Assembly: GCA_913428515.1 (NCBI GenBank)
Contig: CAJYCI010000004.1
Coordinates: 1-32,552 of the forward strand
DNA: 32,552 bases
Direction of reading: 5' to 3'
Source: an uncultured Gammaproteobacteria bacterium
GTDB taxonomy: Bacteria; Pseudomonadota; Gammaproteobacteria; Pseudomonadales; Azotimanducaceae
Shown here piece by piece: positions 18,942-28,650 of the stretch; the stretch's first letter is position 1, and every line of letters begins with the position of its first letter. The position numbers and the translations under genes were made by a program. The notes below the pieces were generated by a model. That model made no database searches and was not told the origin of the DNA. It saw only the letters and a list, made by a program, of their open reading frames with translations.

Positions 18942-20105
18942 ATGTTTGAGATCGTTGATAGTGCTCCACAAAACGCGGTTATAAAGGTAATAGGTGTTGG
19001 TGGTGGTGGTGGAAATGCAGTAGAGCATATGGTGAAGCAAAAAATCGATGGTGTTGAATTTGTTTGCGCAAATACAGATGCACAAGCGCTGACGAGTTTG
19101 GGAGCTCCAACACTATTGCAACTGGGCAGTAGCGTGACCAGAGGGCTAGGGGCGGGAGCGAACCCTAATGTTGGAAAGGAAGCAGCGCTGGAAGACCGTG
19201 ACCGTATTAGAGATATTCTAGGTGGAACAGACATGGTTTTTATTGCTGCCGGGATGGGAGGGGGAACTGGTACTGGGGCAGCACCAATAGTGGCGGATAT
19301 GGCAAAGGAGCTAGGAATTCTAACGGTCGCAGTAGTGACACGTCCCTTCGACTTTGAGGGGAAAAAGCGTATGAGTGTGGCTGAGGAGGGGATTCTAGAG
19401 TTGTCAAAAAACGTAGATTCTTTAATTACCATTCCTAACCAAAAACTCTTATCGATTTTAGGAGAGGAAACGCCGTTGCTTGAGGCATTTGCGACTGTTG
19501 ACGATGTTGTCTCGAGCGCTGTCCAGGGTATAGCAGATCTTATAATAAGACCAGGCATGATTAATGTTGACTTTGCTGACGTCAAAACGGTTATGTCTGA
19601 AAAGGGAAGTGCCATGATGGGCAGCGGCACGGCAATAGGAGATTCTAGAGCTAGAGAAGCTGCAGAGAGCGCGGTAAAAAGCCCTTTGTTAGAGGATATC
19701 GACTTTACTGGTGCGAGAGGTGTTTTAGTAAACATCGCTGCTAGCAGCGACATAACCATGGGGGAATTCTCCGAGGTGGGGGCAACAGTTCAAGAATTTG
19801 CTTCAGATAACGCGACCGTTGTTGTTGGAACGGTCATAGACGAGTCGATGAACGAAGAAATGCGGGTTACCGTCGTCGCTACGGGGCTCGGAGATAAAAC
19901 TGATGCAATAGGTCGATTTGGAGTGGCTCCTGAAGAGATGAAACAAGTAGCGGGAGACGGGGAGCGTGATTACACTAAATTTGACAAACCTACTAATCAG
20001 AGACGAAAGTCACAGACCGAAAAAGGCGGCGTTATTCCTAAACCTTTAGAAAAAGATATGGAATACCTTGACATACCTGCTTTTCTAAGGCGACAAGCGG
20101 ATTGA
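18942..20105 (+). CDS. ftsZ: Cell division GTPase FtsZ
   Basis: GVGGGGGNAVEHMV, AGMGGGTGTGAAPI tubulin signature; C-terminal conserved peptide YLDIPAFLRRQAD; good RBS AAGGAG upstream. Confidence 0.98.
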   Translation: MFEIVDSAPQNAVIKVIGVGGGGGNAVEHMVKQKIDGVEFVCANTDAQALTSLGAPTLLQLGSSVTRGLGAGANPNVGKEAALEDRDRIRDILGGTDMVFIAAGMGGGTGTGAAPIVADMAKELGILTVAVVTRPFDFEGKKRMSVAEEGILELSKNVDSLITIPNQKLLSILGEETPLLEAFATVDDVVSSAVQGIADLIIRPGMINVDFADVKTVMSEKGSAMMGSGTAIGDSRAREAAESAVKSPLLEDIDFTGARGVLVNIAASSDITMGEFSEVGATVQEFASDNATVVVGTVIDESMNEEMRVTVVATGLGDKTDAIGRFGVAPEEMKQVAGDGERDYTKFDKPTNQRRKSQTEKGGVIPKPLEKDMEYLDIPAFLRRQAD

Positions 20106-20243
20106 TTTTATATCTGCCTGGTGCGAGGCAAGAAAAAGATTATTTAGGAATAACAACCCTCCCAGATAGCCGCTAATGACTTAGATTAGCTCATCTTTTG
20201 CAATGATGTTAATGTTCAGAAGCCGGGGAAATTGGACAGAGCT

Positions 20244-21167
20244 GTGATTAAGCAAAGAACGCTAAAAAATGTAATTCGCGCAACTGGTGTAGGACTCCAC
20301 ACTGGAGAGAAAATATACCTTACCTTAAGACCTGCCCCGATTGATACAGGCGTCATTTTTATCAGAGTGGACGCAGATCCAGTGGTAAAAATCCCAGCAA
20401 AGAATGCATTTGTTGGTGCTACAAAGTTGGCAACAACAATTACTAAAGATGGATACAACATATCAACTATTGAACATCTAATGTCCGCCTTCAGTGGTTT
20501 AGGTATTGACAACGTGCATGTTGAGGTAAGCGGACCAGAGTTGCCTATAATGGATGGAAGCGCAGCTAATTTTGTTTTTTTGATTCAATCTGCTGGGGTT
20601 ACTGAACAAGATGCTCTGAAGAAATTTATTAGAATTAAAAAAGCTGTCAAGATTGAGGAAAATGATGGTTCAAGATCGTTCGGCCAAACAGTGGAGATTC
20701 ATCCGTTTGACGGTTTTAGGGTAAGTCACACTATAGTTTACGACAATGCAGTAATTAAAGAGCAACACGCCTCTGTTGATTTTTCCGCGACTACTTTTGT
20801 TAAAGAGGTTAGCAGGGCTAGAACCTTCGGATTGGTGCAGGATTTCGAGTATCTGCGAGGAAAGAACTTAGCTCAAGGAGGCAGCATGGATAATGCTATT
20901 TATGTTGGAGATGCTGATGTTCTTAATGACGACGGCCTGCGTCACTCCGACGAGTTTGTGAGGCATAAGATATTAGATGCAATTGGAGATTTATACCTTA
21001 TAGGGTCTAGTCTCATTGGGGAGTTCGTCGGCTTTAAATCTGGGCACGCCGAGAATCACGCCTTGATAAAAAAACTCATGGAGCAACCAGACTCATGGGA
21101 GTGCATTACATTCGGCGAAAACGAAGAGGTTCCCTCATCCTATGAAGGTTTTGCAGAGTCTTTTTGA
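20244..21167 (+). CDS. lpxC: UDP-3-O-acyl-N-acetylglucosamine deacetylase
   Basis: (M)[72 protein letters not shown] at 20244 matches the family start MIKQRTLK better than TTG 20232. Confidence 0.95.
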   Translation: MIKQRTLKNVIRATGVGLHTGEKIYLTLRPAPIDTGVIFIRVDADPVVKIPAKNAFVGATKLATTITKDGYNISTIEHLMSAFSGLGIDNVHVEVSGPELPIMDGSAANFVFLIQSAGVTEQDALKKFIRIKKAVKIEENDGSRSFGQTVEIHPFDGFRVSHTIVYDNAVIKEQHASVDFSATTFVKEVSRARTFGLVQDFEYLRGKNLAQGGSMDNAIYVGDADVLNDDGLRHSDEFVRHKILDAIGDLYLIGSSLIGEFVGFKSGHAENHALIKKLMEQPDSWECITFGENEEVPSSYEGFAESF

Positions 21168-21604
21168 CGTTGTTTTTTGAGAGTCTCTGATAGCCTACTT
21201 AATGCGCCAGAAATAGCACTATCTTCTATTTCAATCGCTTGCATGGCAACTGTCTCTGAGGCATTTTCGGATACTTTATTTCTATTCGTTTCAAGCGAAG
21301 TCTTACTTTTTAGTGGCCGAACCTTCATTTTTAATCCGGTCACAACAATACCCTCATCCGAGAGCGCTGAGAGGATTTCCTCCTCTCGGTACATTACGCT
21401 AGTGGCCTCGGTGGCTTTGGATACCATTATGCTGATAATACCCCCTTTTATGCTGCAAATAGCGAATTCAACAGGTATCGTAGATGCTACAATTTGTTGA
21501 ACACTTTTGAGTTCTTGGGATTGGGTTACAAGCAAATGCAGTATATGATTGTCGTCTCGTAGAATGGTATTGATAGATTTAACTTGCCCGGGCAATTTAA
21601 GCAT
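21140..21604 (-). CDS. dciA: DUF721 / DciA-family protein
   Basis: DUF721-like pattern; the conserved gammaproteobacterial neighbourhood lpxC / DUF721 / M23 peptidase / secA supports the call. The 3' end overlaps the convergent lpxC 3' end by 28 bp. Confidence 0.7.
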   Translation of the reverse strand: MLKLPGQVKSINTILRDDNHILHLLVTQSQELKSVQQIVASTIPVEFAICSIKGGIISIMVSKATEATSVMYREEEILSALSDEGIVVTGLKMKVRPLKSKTSLETNRNKVSENASETVAMQAIEIEDSAISGALSRLSETLKKQRQKDSAKPS

Positions 21605-21669
21605 AAGTTCCTTCAGGCGCTCCTAATATTAGGGTGTTAAAAAATTATAGTTTATTTGGTAGAGTTTAT

Positions 21670-22593
21670 ATGAACTTTATTATCGTTAGCAAAAGATCTG
21701 GAAGGCATCATTCCTTCAACGCAAATTTGATTGTAATCTCAAGTTTTGTTTTAGCTGTGTTGGCATTTGCTATTTTTATAGGCTTTTTTACATATAGATA
21801 CCTTAATTATGATTCTTCAATCAGCTCTCAATTGGTGGTCAAGTGGAAGCATGAGATGGAGGTCCAGAGAAGATATGTCGAGCGTTTAAAGCAGGATGCG
21901 CAGCTGAAACATCAGGCCTCGGCTTTAAGAATAGCTCAATTGCAAGCAAGAATAGTGCGGCTTGATGCCCTTGGCGAGAGATTGACCAAAATAGGTCGTC
22001 TGAATGAAGGTGAATTTGATTTTTCTAGCGCCCCCGCAATGGGAGGGCCCGAAAAAATAATTGGAGCAGCCGCTTATAAGCCGCCATCATATATGGAATT
22101 ATTAGATCAATTAGCCAGAGATATCGAAGATAGAGAGCAGCAATTGGGTGTTCTGCAAATTCTCATGGCTAAGCAGAAAATGGACCGAGATAAATTTATA
22201 GCCGGGAGGCCGGTAAAAAAAGGGTGGATGTCTTCCCGCTATGGTAGCCGCGTAGATCCTATTACCGGGAAAAGAGCTTGGCATGAAGGAGTCGACTTCG
22301 CCGGGAAAGAGGGTGCCGACGTTATTGCCGTTGCTGCGGGGGTTGTAGTATTTGCGGGCGAACGAAGTGGTTACGGACGAATGATAGAAATAAACCATGG
22401 CGGCGGATATGCCACAAGGTATGGGCATCATAAGGAGCTCACCGTAAATGCCGGCGATATCGTGAGGCGTGGGCAAGTTGTAGGGCTTATGGGTAGTTCA
22501 GGCAGATCCACCGGTCCTCATGTTCACTTTGAGGTTTATAAAGATAGTAAAGTCGTTGATCCTTCAAAGTATATATATCGAACAACTAGGTGA
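21670..22593 (+). CDS. M23-family peptidoglycan endopeptidase (TM anchor + coiled coil + LytM domain)
   Basis: WMSSRYGSRVDPITGKRAWHEGVDFAGKEGADVIAVAAGVVVFAGERSGYGRMIEINHGGGYATRYGHH...GSSGRSTGPHVHFEVYKD: HxxxD and HxH zinc motifs. ATG 21670 (MNFIIVSKRSGRHHSF) is the likely start. Confidence 0.92.
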   Translation: MNFIIVSKRSGRHHSFNANLIVISSFVLAVLAFAIFIGFFTYRYLNYDSSISSQLVVKWKHEMEVQRRYVERLKQDAQLKHQASALRIAQLQARIVRLDALGERLTKIGRLNEGEFDFSSAPAMGGPEKIIGAAAYKPPSYMELLDQLARDIEDREQQLGVLQILMAKQKMDRDKFIAGRPVKKGWMSSRYGSRVDPITGKRAWHEGVDFAGKEGADVIAVAAGVVVFAGERSGYGRMIEINHGGGYATRYGHHKELTVNAGDIVRRGQVVGLMGSSGRSTGPHVHFEVYKDSKVVDPSKYIYRTTR

Positions 22594-22668
22594 GTCTTCA
22601 CCTGAAAATTCTTCCCCAAGCGCTAAGTTATAGAATAGTTTTGATTAAGATCAAAAGAGAAACCAAAG

Positions 22669-25401
22669 ATGTTAATTCAGCTGTTTACTAAAATCTTCGG
22701 AAGTAAAAATAGCCGGGAATTAAAGCGTTACCAAAAGATCGTTCGGGTAATAAACGAAATCGAACCTAGGCTCGAAATCCTTTCCGACGACGATTTGATG
22801 AATAGAAAAAATTATCTCAAAGGAAGGCTTGCCGACGGAGAAAGCCTCGATCAAATTTTGCCGGAAGCCTTTGCCACGGTTAGGGAAGCAGGTAAGAGAT
22901 CCCTAGGCTTGAGGGTTTTCGATGTGCAACTGATGGGTGGAATTGCGCTCCATGAGGGTCGGATTGCTGAGATGCGAACAGGTGAAGGAAAAACCTTAGT
23001 CGCCACACTGCCTTTGTACTTAAATTCTCTTTTGGGAAGAGGCGCGCACTTAGTAACAGTCAACGATTATCTAGCAAAGTGGGGATCCGAATGGATGGGT
23101 CCCCTTTACTCTCAGCTCGGGGTAACGGTAGGAGTTGTATACTCTGGACAGGATATAAAAGAGAAAAGAGACGCGTATAAAGCCGATATTACTTACGGGA
23201 CTAACAACGAGATTGGTTTCGACTATCTCCGCGACAATATGGCGTTCTCCGAAAATGATCGAACGCAAGGAGGAAATTGTTTTGCAATAGTAGATGAGGT
23301 CGATTCCATTTTGATTGATGAAGCAAGAACCCCCTTAATAATCTCTGGTGGAGTAGAGAATTCGGCTCAGATATATAGACTTATCGACTCTATTATTCCT
23401 GGAATGAATCCGCAGAATAAAACAGCTGAAGATATTGCCGAAGAGAGAGACCCCCCGGGTGACTATTACGTCGATGAAAAACAAAGAGATATCGAATTGA
23501 CAGAGGCTGGCCATCAAAAAGTTGAAAAAGAATTAATAAGAAAGGGTTTGATAGAAGCAGGGAATAGTCTTTACGGAGCAGGGAATTTGTCTCTATTGCA
23601 GAATATTTCTGCAGCTCTGAAAGCACACAATATCTATCAGCGAGACGTCGATTATATCGTCGAAGATAAAGAGATAGTGATTGTAGACGAGCATACTGGC
23701 AGAACTATGCCTGGTCGGCGCTGGGGAAATGGTCTGCATCAAGCTATAGAGGCAAAAGAAGAGCTAGCAATAACGAATGAGAGTCAAACTCTGGCATCGA
23801 CAACTTTCCAGAATTATTTTCGTTTATATGAGAAGTTAGCTGGAATGACTGGCACTGCGGATACGGAAGCCGCTGAATTTAAGCAAATCTATGGGTTAGA
23901 GGTAGTGGTTATTCCTACCAATCTTCCGATGGTGCGAGAAGATCAAAACGATCTTATATTTATGACGCAGGAAGAAAAATATGAAGCTATCGGTGAAGAA
24001 ATTCAAAAGTGTAAAGCTAAAAGTGCGCCGGTGTTGGTTGGTACTGCGTCCATAGAGTCTAGCGAGTTACTATCACGGCATCTCAAAAAGCAGAAAATTG
24101 ATCACAAAATTCTTAATGCAAAATTTCATGAGAAGGAAGCCGAGATAATAGCACAGGCGGGACGACCTAATTCGGTCACTATTGCTACGAATATGGCCGG
24201 TCGAGGCACGGATATTATACTTGGTGGAAATTGGGAAGCCGAAATCTCCCAGCTAAAAAACCCGAGTAGTGAAATAATAAAAAAAATTAAAGAAAAATGG
24301 GTTGACGATAATAAGAAAGTTTTGGAGGCCGGCGGACTGCACGTGATTGGTACAGAAAGACATGAAAGTCGAAGGATTGATAATCAGCTGAGAGGTCGGT
24401 CTGGTCGGCAGGGTGATCCAGGTTACTCAAGGTTCTACCTTTCGTTGGAAGACAGTCTTATGAGGATTTTTGCTTCCGATCGCATTAGAGGTTTTATGCA
24501 AAACCTTGGAATGGAAAAAGGAGAGGCGATTGAACATCGGATGGTTAACAACGCAATTGAGAAGGCTCAGCGAAAAGTAGAGGAACGGAATTTCGATATT
24601 CGGAAACAATTGTTGGAGTACGATGATGTAGCTAATGATCAGCGTCAAATGATTTACTCCCAGAGAGATCAAATCATCGAATCCGATGACATCTCAAGCA
24701 TCTTAGACGAAATCTGGCCCGATGTTTTTGAGGAATTGATTGATCGATTTATTTTTCCGGATAGTCTTGAAGAACAGTGGGATGTTTCCGGCTTGGAGAA
24801 AGCTCTGGCATCAGAGTTTAATGTCGTTGCCCCTCTAAGAGATTGGCTAGAAAATGAGAACGACTTAGGAGAGAGAGAACTCCGAGATCGGATCATTGCC
24901 CAGGCTAGAGCAAATTATGCATTCAAACAAGAAATGGTCGGTGCTAATCTACGCATTTTAGAAAAAAAGGTTATGCTTGATACTCTTGATAATCTTTGGA
25001 AAGAACACCTTGCAGCAATGGATTATCTAAGGCAGGGAATCCATTTGCGAGCGTATGCTCAGAAACAACCTAGAAGCGAATATAAAAGAGAATCATTTGA
25101 ATTGTTTGGAAACCTTCTTAGAAGTATCCGTTACGAGGTAATCAAATTTTTATCTCTGGTAGAATTCGCCGGTCAGGATGACCCTGAAGTCTTTGATAGG
25201 ATGCGCAAGAAAAAAGAAGGCGCGTCTAAACTTCAATATCAGGGAGCCTCTAGTAATTCTTTGATAACAGACACTGACGATAAAGCTAAAAGCAAATCGC
25301 CCTTTGTGCGTTCTGAAAAGCGTATTGGACGTAATGAACTTTGTCCCTGTGGGTCAGGCGAAAAGTTTAAGAGATGTTGCGGAAAACTGGGGGCCCAATG
25401 A
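22669..25401 (+). CDS. secA: Preprotein translocase ATPase SecA
   Basis: MRTGEGKTL, VDEVDSILIDEARTPLIISG, TNMAGRGTDI; C-terminal zinc motif NELCPCGSGEKFKRCCG. Confidence 0.98.
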   Translation: MLIQLFTKIFGSKNSRELKRYQKIVRVINEIEPRLEILSDDDLMNRKNYLKGRLADGESLDQILPEAFATVREAGKRSLGLRVFDVQLMGGIALHEGRIAEMRTGEGKTLVATLPLYLNSLLGRGAHLVTVNDYLAKWGSEWMGPLYSQLGVTVGVVYSGQDIKEKRDAYKADITYGTNNEIGFDYLRDNMAFSENDRTQGGNCFAIVDEVDSILIDEARTPLIISGGVENSAQIYRLIDSIIPGMNPQNKTAEDIAEERDPPGDYYVDEKQRDIELTEAGHQKVEKELIRKGLIEAGNSLYGAGNLSLLQNISAALKAHNIYQRDVDYIVEDKEIVIVDEHTGRTMPGRRWGNGLHQAIEAKEELAITNESQTLASTTFQNYFRLYEKLAGMTGTADTEAAEFKQIYGLEVVVIPTNLPMVREDQNDLIFMTQEEKYEAIGEEIQKCKAKSAPVLVGTASIESSELLSRHLKKQKIDHKILNAKFHEKEAEIIAQAGRPNSVTIATNMAGRGTDIILGGNWEAEISQLKNPSSEIIKKIKEKWVDDNKKVLEAGGLHVIGTERHESRRIDNQLRGRSGRQGDPGYSRFYLSLEDSLMRIFASDRIRGFMQNLGMEKGEAIEHRMVNNAIEKAQRKVEERNFDIRKQLLEYDDVANDQRQMIYSQRDQIIESDDISSILDEIWPDVFEELIDRFIFPDSLEEQWDVSGLEKALASEFNVVAPLRDWLENENDLGERELRDRIIAQARANYAFKQEMVGANLRILEKKVMLDTLDNLWKEHLAAMDYLRQGIHLRAYAQKQPRSEYKRESFELFGNLLRSIRYEVIKFLSLVEFAGQDDPEVFDRMRKKKEGASKLQYQGASSNSLITDTDDKAKSKSPFVRSEKRIGRNELCPCGSGEKFKRCCGKLGAQ

Positions 25402-26597
25402 ATGGAAAAGATACCTTTCCTTTCAACGAAATCCGAGGTGTTAAGTTAGCTGCCGTTGCTAGCGGATTAAAAAAAGATTTGCTGGATTTGGCCCTTATTG
25501 AGCTAAATGAAAATAGCGTTTGTTCAGCTGTGTTTACCCAGAGCAGCTTTGCAGCTGCTCCGGTTTTGATTTCAAGGGAACACTTAAAAAGTAAGAGCTG
25601 CAGATATCTCCTAATTAATAGCGGAAACGCTAATGCTGCAACCGGGGTTGAAGGAGTTAAAACCGCGCTTTTATGTTGTCAGTCTGTTGCGGAAACAGCG
25701 GGGTTGAAAAAAGAGGAGGTGCTGCCTTTTTCTACCGGGGTCATAGGCGAGCCGCTAGAGTATCTGAAAATTCAGAATGCTATTCCCTCTCTCTTCGATA
25801 AATTAGCTGAAGATGGATGGGCTGATGTAGCTCTAGCAATTATCACTACGGATACCGCTATAAAGATCTCCTCTGTAGACATTGAAATAGGTGATAAAAC
25901 CGTAAAGATAACAGGGGTCGCAAAGGGAAGCGGTATGATTCAACCTGATATGGCCACTATGCTTTCTTTTCTAGCAACAGATGCCTCGATAGAACGAAAT
26001 ATTTCGGATCAAATTCTCTCTGAGACCTGCGAAAAAACGTTTAACCGAATAACAGTTGATGGTGACACGTCCACCAACGATGCGTGCGTCCTAGTTTCCA
26101 CTGGCCTTTCCGGAGTTGATTGTAATAAAAGCCCTGAGCTAGATTTAATCAAGGCAGGTATTTTTCAAGTGATGCGAGATTTAGCAATGGCGATTGTAAA
26201 AGATGGAGAAGGTGCAACTAAGTTTGTGGAGGTAAGAGTAAAAGGTGGAAAAACAAAGCTGGATAGTCGAAACATTGCTTACTCTATAGCAAATTCTCCG
26301 TTGGTAAAAACTGCGTTATTTGCCAGTGATCCAAATTGGGGACGTCTGGTAATGGCAGTAGGCAAAGCCGATGCCTCGATTGATACTTCGAGGATAGATA
26401 TTCAACTAAATGACCTGTTTCTTATGACAATGGGGCAGATAGAAAAAAACTATACCGAAGAAAAAGGCTCTTTCGAGATGAAGAAAGCTTCAATTATAAT
26501 TACCGTGAACCTAAATCTTGGTTCATACGAAGAGATCGTATGGACAACTGATCTCTCTTACGATTACGTCAAAATTAATTCAGAATACAGGTCGTGA
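25398..26597 (+). CDS. argJ: Glutamate N-acetyltransferase / amino-acid N-acetyltransferase
   Basis: GVAKGSGMIQPDMATMLSFLATDA (autocleavage Thr context), NRITVDGDTSTNDACVL; ATGA overlap with the secA stop. Confidence 0.95.
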   Translation: MNGKDTFPFNEIRGVKLAAVASGLKKDLLDLALIELNENSVCSAVFTQSSFAAAPVLISREHLKSKSCRYLLINSGNANAATGVEGVKTALLCCQSVAETAGLKKEEVLPFSTGVIGEPLEYLKIQNAIPSLFDKLAEDGWADVALAIITTDTAIKISSVDIEIGDKTVKITGVAKGSGMIQPDMATMLSFLATDASIERNISDQILSETCEKTFNRITVDGDTSTNDACVLVSTGLSGVDCNKSPELDLIKAGIFQVMRDLAMAIVKDGEGATKFVEVRVKGGKTKLDSRNIAYSIANSPLVKTALFASDPNWGRLVMAVGKADASIDTSRIDIQLNDLFLMTMGQIEKNYTEEKGSFEMKKASIIITVNLNLGSYEEIVWTTDLSYDYVKINSEYRS

Positions 26598-26612
26598 TTT
26601 TCGGTTGCTCGG

Positions 26613-26789
26613 TTAGTTTTTATCGAGATCAAAGTATTCTGAGTTCCCCGAAATTGATCGTCTCTCCGCAGCCCACTCTCCCAGGTCTAAGATCTTGCAT
26701 CGCTCGCTGCAGAAAGGCCTAAACCTGTTGGATGGAAGCCATTCAACGGATTTGCTGCAGTTTGGGCATTTTACAGATAAGTCAACCAT
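26613..26789 (-). CDS. yacG: DNA gyrase inhibitor / zinc-binding protein YacG (58 aa; missing from the supplied ORF track)
   Basis: Reverse-strand translation MVDLSVKCPNCSKSVEWLPSNRFRPFCSERCKILDLGEWAAERRSISGNSEYFDLDKN*: CxxC...CxxxC zinc motif and FRPFCSERCK..DLGEWA signature. ATG overlaps the coaE stop by 8 bp. Confidence 0.96.
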   Translation of the reverse strand: MVDLSVKCPNCSKSVEWLPSNRFRPFCSERCKILDLGEWAAERRSISGNSEYFDLDKN

Positions 26790-27393
26790 GGAGTTTTTTT
26801 GCTCTCGCTAAGCCAAGATATTTTTCGTGCAAAGGCATCACTTGTCTTTCTAGGTCTTCAATCGATCCCTCATTCAAAATTAGATCATCATTCTCCGTCA
26901 GTCTATCTTCGCGACTAGGCTGGGATGAAATTATAGCTTCCACTTCATTTTTGCTATTCATATCTCGTTTCATAACTCTTTCAATCTGAGTATTTTTCTT
27001 TGCATCTACCACTAGGAGTCTATCCATGAGACTTGTTCTCCCGACACCGGTTGATAAAACTAGCATTACATATTCTGAAGAGGAACTCTGAATTGTTTCC
27101 ATAAGGTCTTTTATAATTGCAGGAATGGTTTGATTTTCCAGGAACGTTTTCTCTTCAGGTTTTGAAAAAACTATTTTTCGTAGTGCCGACCTATTTATTT
27201 CGCCTGAGGAATCTAGGATGTCCTTTCCAAAATGATCGACCACGCTTGTGAAGATCTGCTCTCCGGGCCTCATAACATTCCTGGATGAAATATCAGCATC
27301 AGCAATGTCTATTCCGAGGGACTCAAATATTTTTGAGACAGAGGACTTGCCCGTACCGATACCGCCTCGCAACCCAATGACGAATTTCTTCAC
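26782..27393 (-). CDS. coaE: Dephospho-CoA kinase
   Basis: FVIGLRGGIGTGKSSVSKIFESLGIDIADADISSR: P-loop and substrate motif; between pilD and yacG. Confidence 0.95.
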   Translation of the reverse strand: MKKFVIGLRGGIGTGKSSVSKIFESLGIDIADADISSRNVMRPGEQIFTSVVDHFGKDILDSSGEINRSALRKIVFSKPEEKTFLENQTIPAIIKDLMETIQSSSSEYVMLVLSTGVGRTSLMDRLLVVDAKKNTQIERVMKRDMNSKNEVEAIISSQPSREDRLTENDDLILNEGSIEDLERQVMPLHEKYLGLARAKKLHG

Positions 27394-28262
27394 TATAAGC
27401 TCATGATGTTGAGGTAAATTTTATTTATCTCTTCACCCCAAAAGATGACTGTGAATGAGGCGAAGGCGAGAAAGGGCCCAAATCTAACTGGTTCAGAAAG
27501 AGCTCTGCCTCTTATCGACAATAGGCACACGATAATGAGACAGGATACGGAGCTTATCATTATAATTGCTGGAATTGAGACAATCCCCAGCCAAGCACCA
27601 AGCATTGCTAGCATTTTAAAATCCCCATATCCCATACCCTCTTTTCCGGTTAAAAGTTTAAATCCTTGGTATACAGTCCAAAAAATAAGGTATCCAAAAA
27701 AGGCTCCCCAAAAAGCTTGTTCGAACGACGTGATCGCCTCGAAGTAATTTAACATTAGCCCGATCCAAACAAACGGAATGGTAATTGAATCGGGTAAAAG
27801 TCCAGACTCATAATCAATACAAGCGAGACAAATAAGCACATATGATAGAAGTGCTAGGCTCGCTCCTGACAAAGTCCAACTAAACTCGTAGAAGCAAAGA
27901 CAGGTCGCAAGCGCAGCCAAAAATTCAATCATTGGGTAGCGGACACTGATTTTGTTTTGACAGTCCTTGCATTTCCCTCTCAAAAAGAGGAAACCCAGAA
28001 TTGGTATGTTGTGTCTATAACCTATGCTTTTGAGGCAAAAGGGGCAATGGGAAGAAGGGAGTGCAAGGTTGTAAATCCCATTATCCGATATCATTTTATT
28101 TCTGAGTGAATCTTTCTCTCTTGAATCCTTGAGGAATTCGGAAGCAATGCTATATGATTCTTTCTGCCATTCGTTTCGGATCATTATCGGCAGTCTATGG
28201 ATAACTACGTTTAGGAAACTGCCAATAAACAATCCGAGTAGTAAGGAAAATAATATAGTCAT
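27393..28262 (-). CDS. pilD: Type IV prepilin peptidase / N-methyltransferase
   Basis: LGLFIGSFLNVVIHRLP, zinc site CPFC...CKDC, YPMIEFLAAL, GxGD motif GKEGMGYGDFKMLAMLGAWLG. Confidence 0.95.
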   Translation of the reverse strand: MTILFSLLLGLFIGSFLNVVIHRLPIMIRNEWQKESYSIASEFLKDSREKDSLRNKMISDNGIYNLALPSSHCPFCLKSIGYRHNIPILGFLFLRGKCKDCQNKISVRYPMIEFLAALATCLCFYEFSWTLSGASLALLSYVLICLACIDYESGLLPDSITIPFVWIGLMLNYFEAITSFEQAFWGAFFGYLIFWTVYQGFKLLTGKEGMGYGDFKMLAMLGAWLGIVSIPAIIMISSVSCLIIVCLLSIRGRALSEPVRFGPFLAFASFTVIFWGEEINKIYLNIMSL

Positions 28263-28383
28263 ACGCGCTATTAATTAACATGACTTGCTCAGCCAGTATG
28301 AAAGGTTTGACCAAGCCTGCATTCTTTAAAAAGTAAAAGGGTGAGTTTACAATCCATAACTTCAAGTGTCGATGATCTATAAA

Positions 28384-28459
28384 GCCGGAATAGCTCAGTT
28401 GGTAGAGCAGTTGCTTCGTAAGCAATTGGTCGGAGGTTCGAGTCCTCTTTCCGGCACCA
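28384..28459 (+). tRNA. tRNA-Thr (anticodon CGT)
   Basis: GCCGGAA-TA-GCTCAGTTGGTAGAGC-A-GTTGCTTCGTAAGCAAT-TGGTC-GGAGGTTCGAGTCCTCT-TTCCGGC-ACCA folds as a full cloverleaf with encoded CCA. Confidence 0.97.
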
Positions 28460-28552
28460 TATCTTTCAATGACTTACGCTAGCTGTTAGCTTTTTACATA
28501 AATCTTTTTATAGAAATGGGGCACGGGTGGGGCAAATTTTTACTCGTTTTAC

Positions 28553-28621
28553 CTAATCCACAAACCTTATCTCAATACACTGGGATGTTTCATCCTTTTC
28601 TGTCGTTAAGGCGAAGTCTTT
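28553..28621 (-). pseudogene. Inverted 3' fragment of the small phage-like gene at 29511 (copy A)
   Basis: Reverse strand reads KDFALTTEKDETSQCIEIRFVD*, nearly identical to RDFALTAEKDETPQCTEIRFVD* at the end of the 29511-29717 ORF; about 6 mismatches in 69 nt by eye. Confidence 0.85.
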
Positions 28622-28624
28622 ATA

Positions 28625-28650
28625 CTTTGCACCTCAGTTGAGGTGCAAAG
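28625..28650. repeat. Perfect inverted repeat CTTTGCACCTCA-GT-TGAGGTGCAAAG
   Basis: 12-bp arms read directly from the sequence, immediately beside copy A. Confidence 0.9.

Noticed and set aside
18914-19759. 281-aa ORF antisense to ftsZ
   Set aside because: Mirror of strongly conserved ftsZ coding sequence; Ser/Pro/Ala-rich composition typical of antisense frames and no recognisable motif.
20106-20243. Hairpin GCCTGGTGCGAGGC after ftsZ as a terminator
   Set aside because: Stem only 4 bp and not followed by a T-run.
22594-22668. Possible secM-type arrest peptide between the M23 peptidase gene and secA
   Set aside because: The gap is only 75 bp and has no suitable ORF; secM is absent from many gammaproteobacteria outside the enterics.
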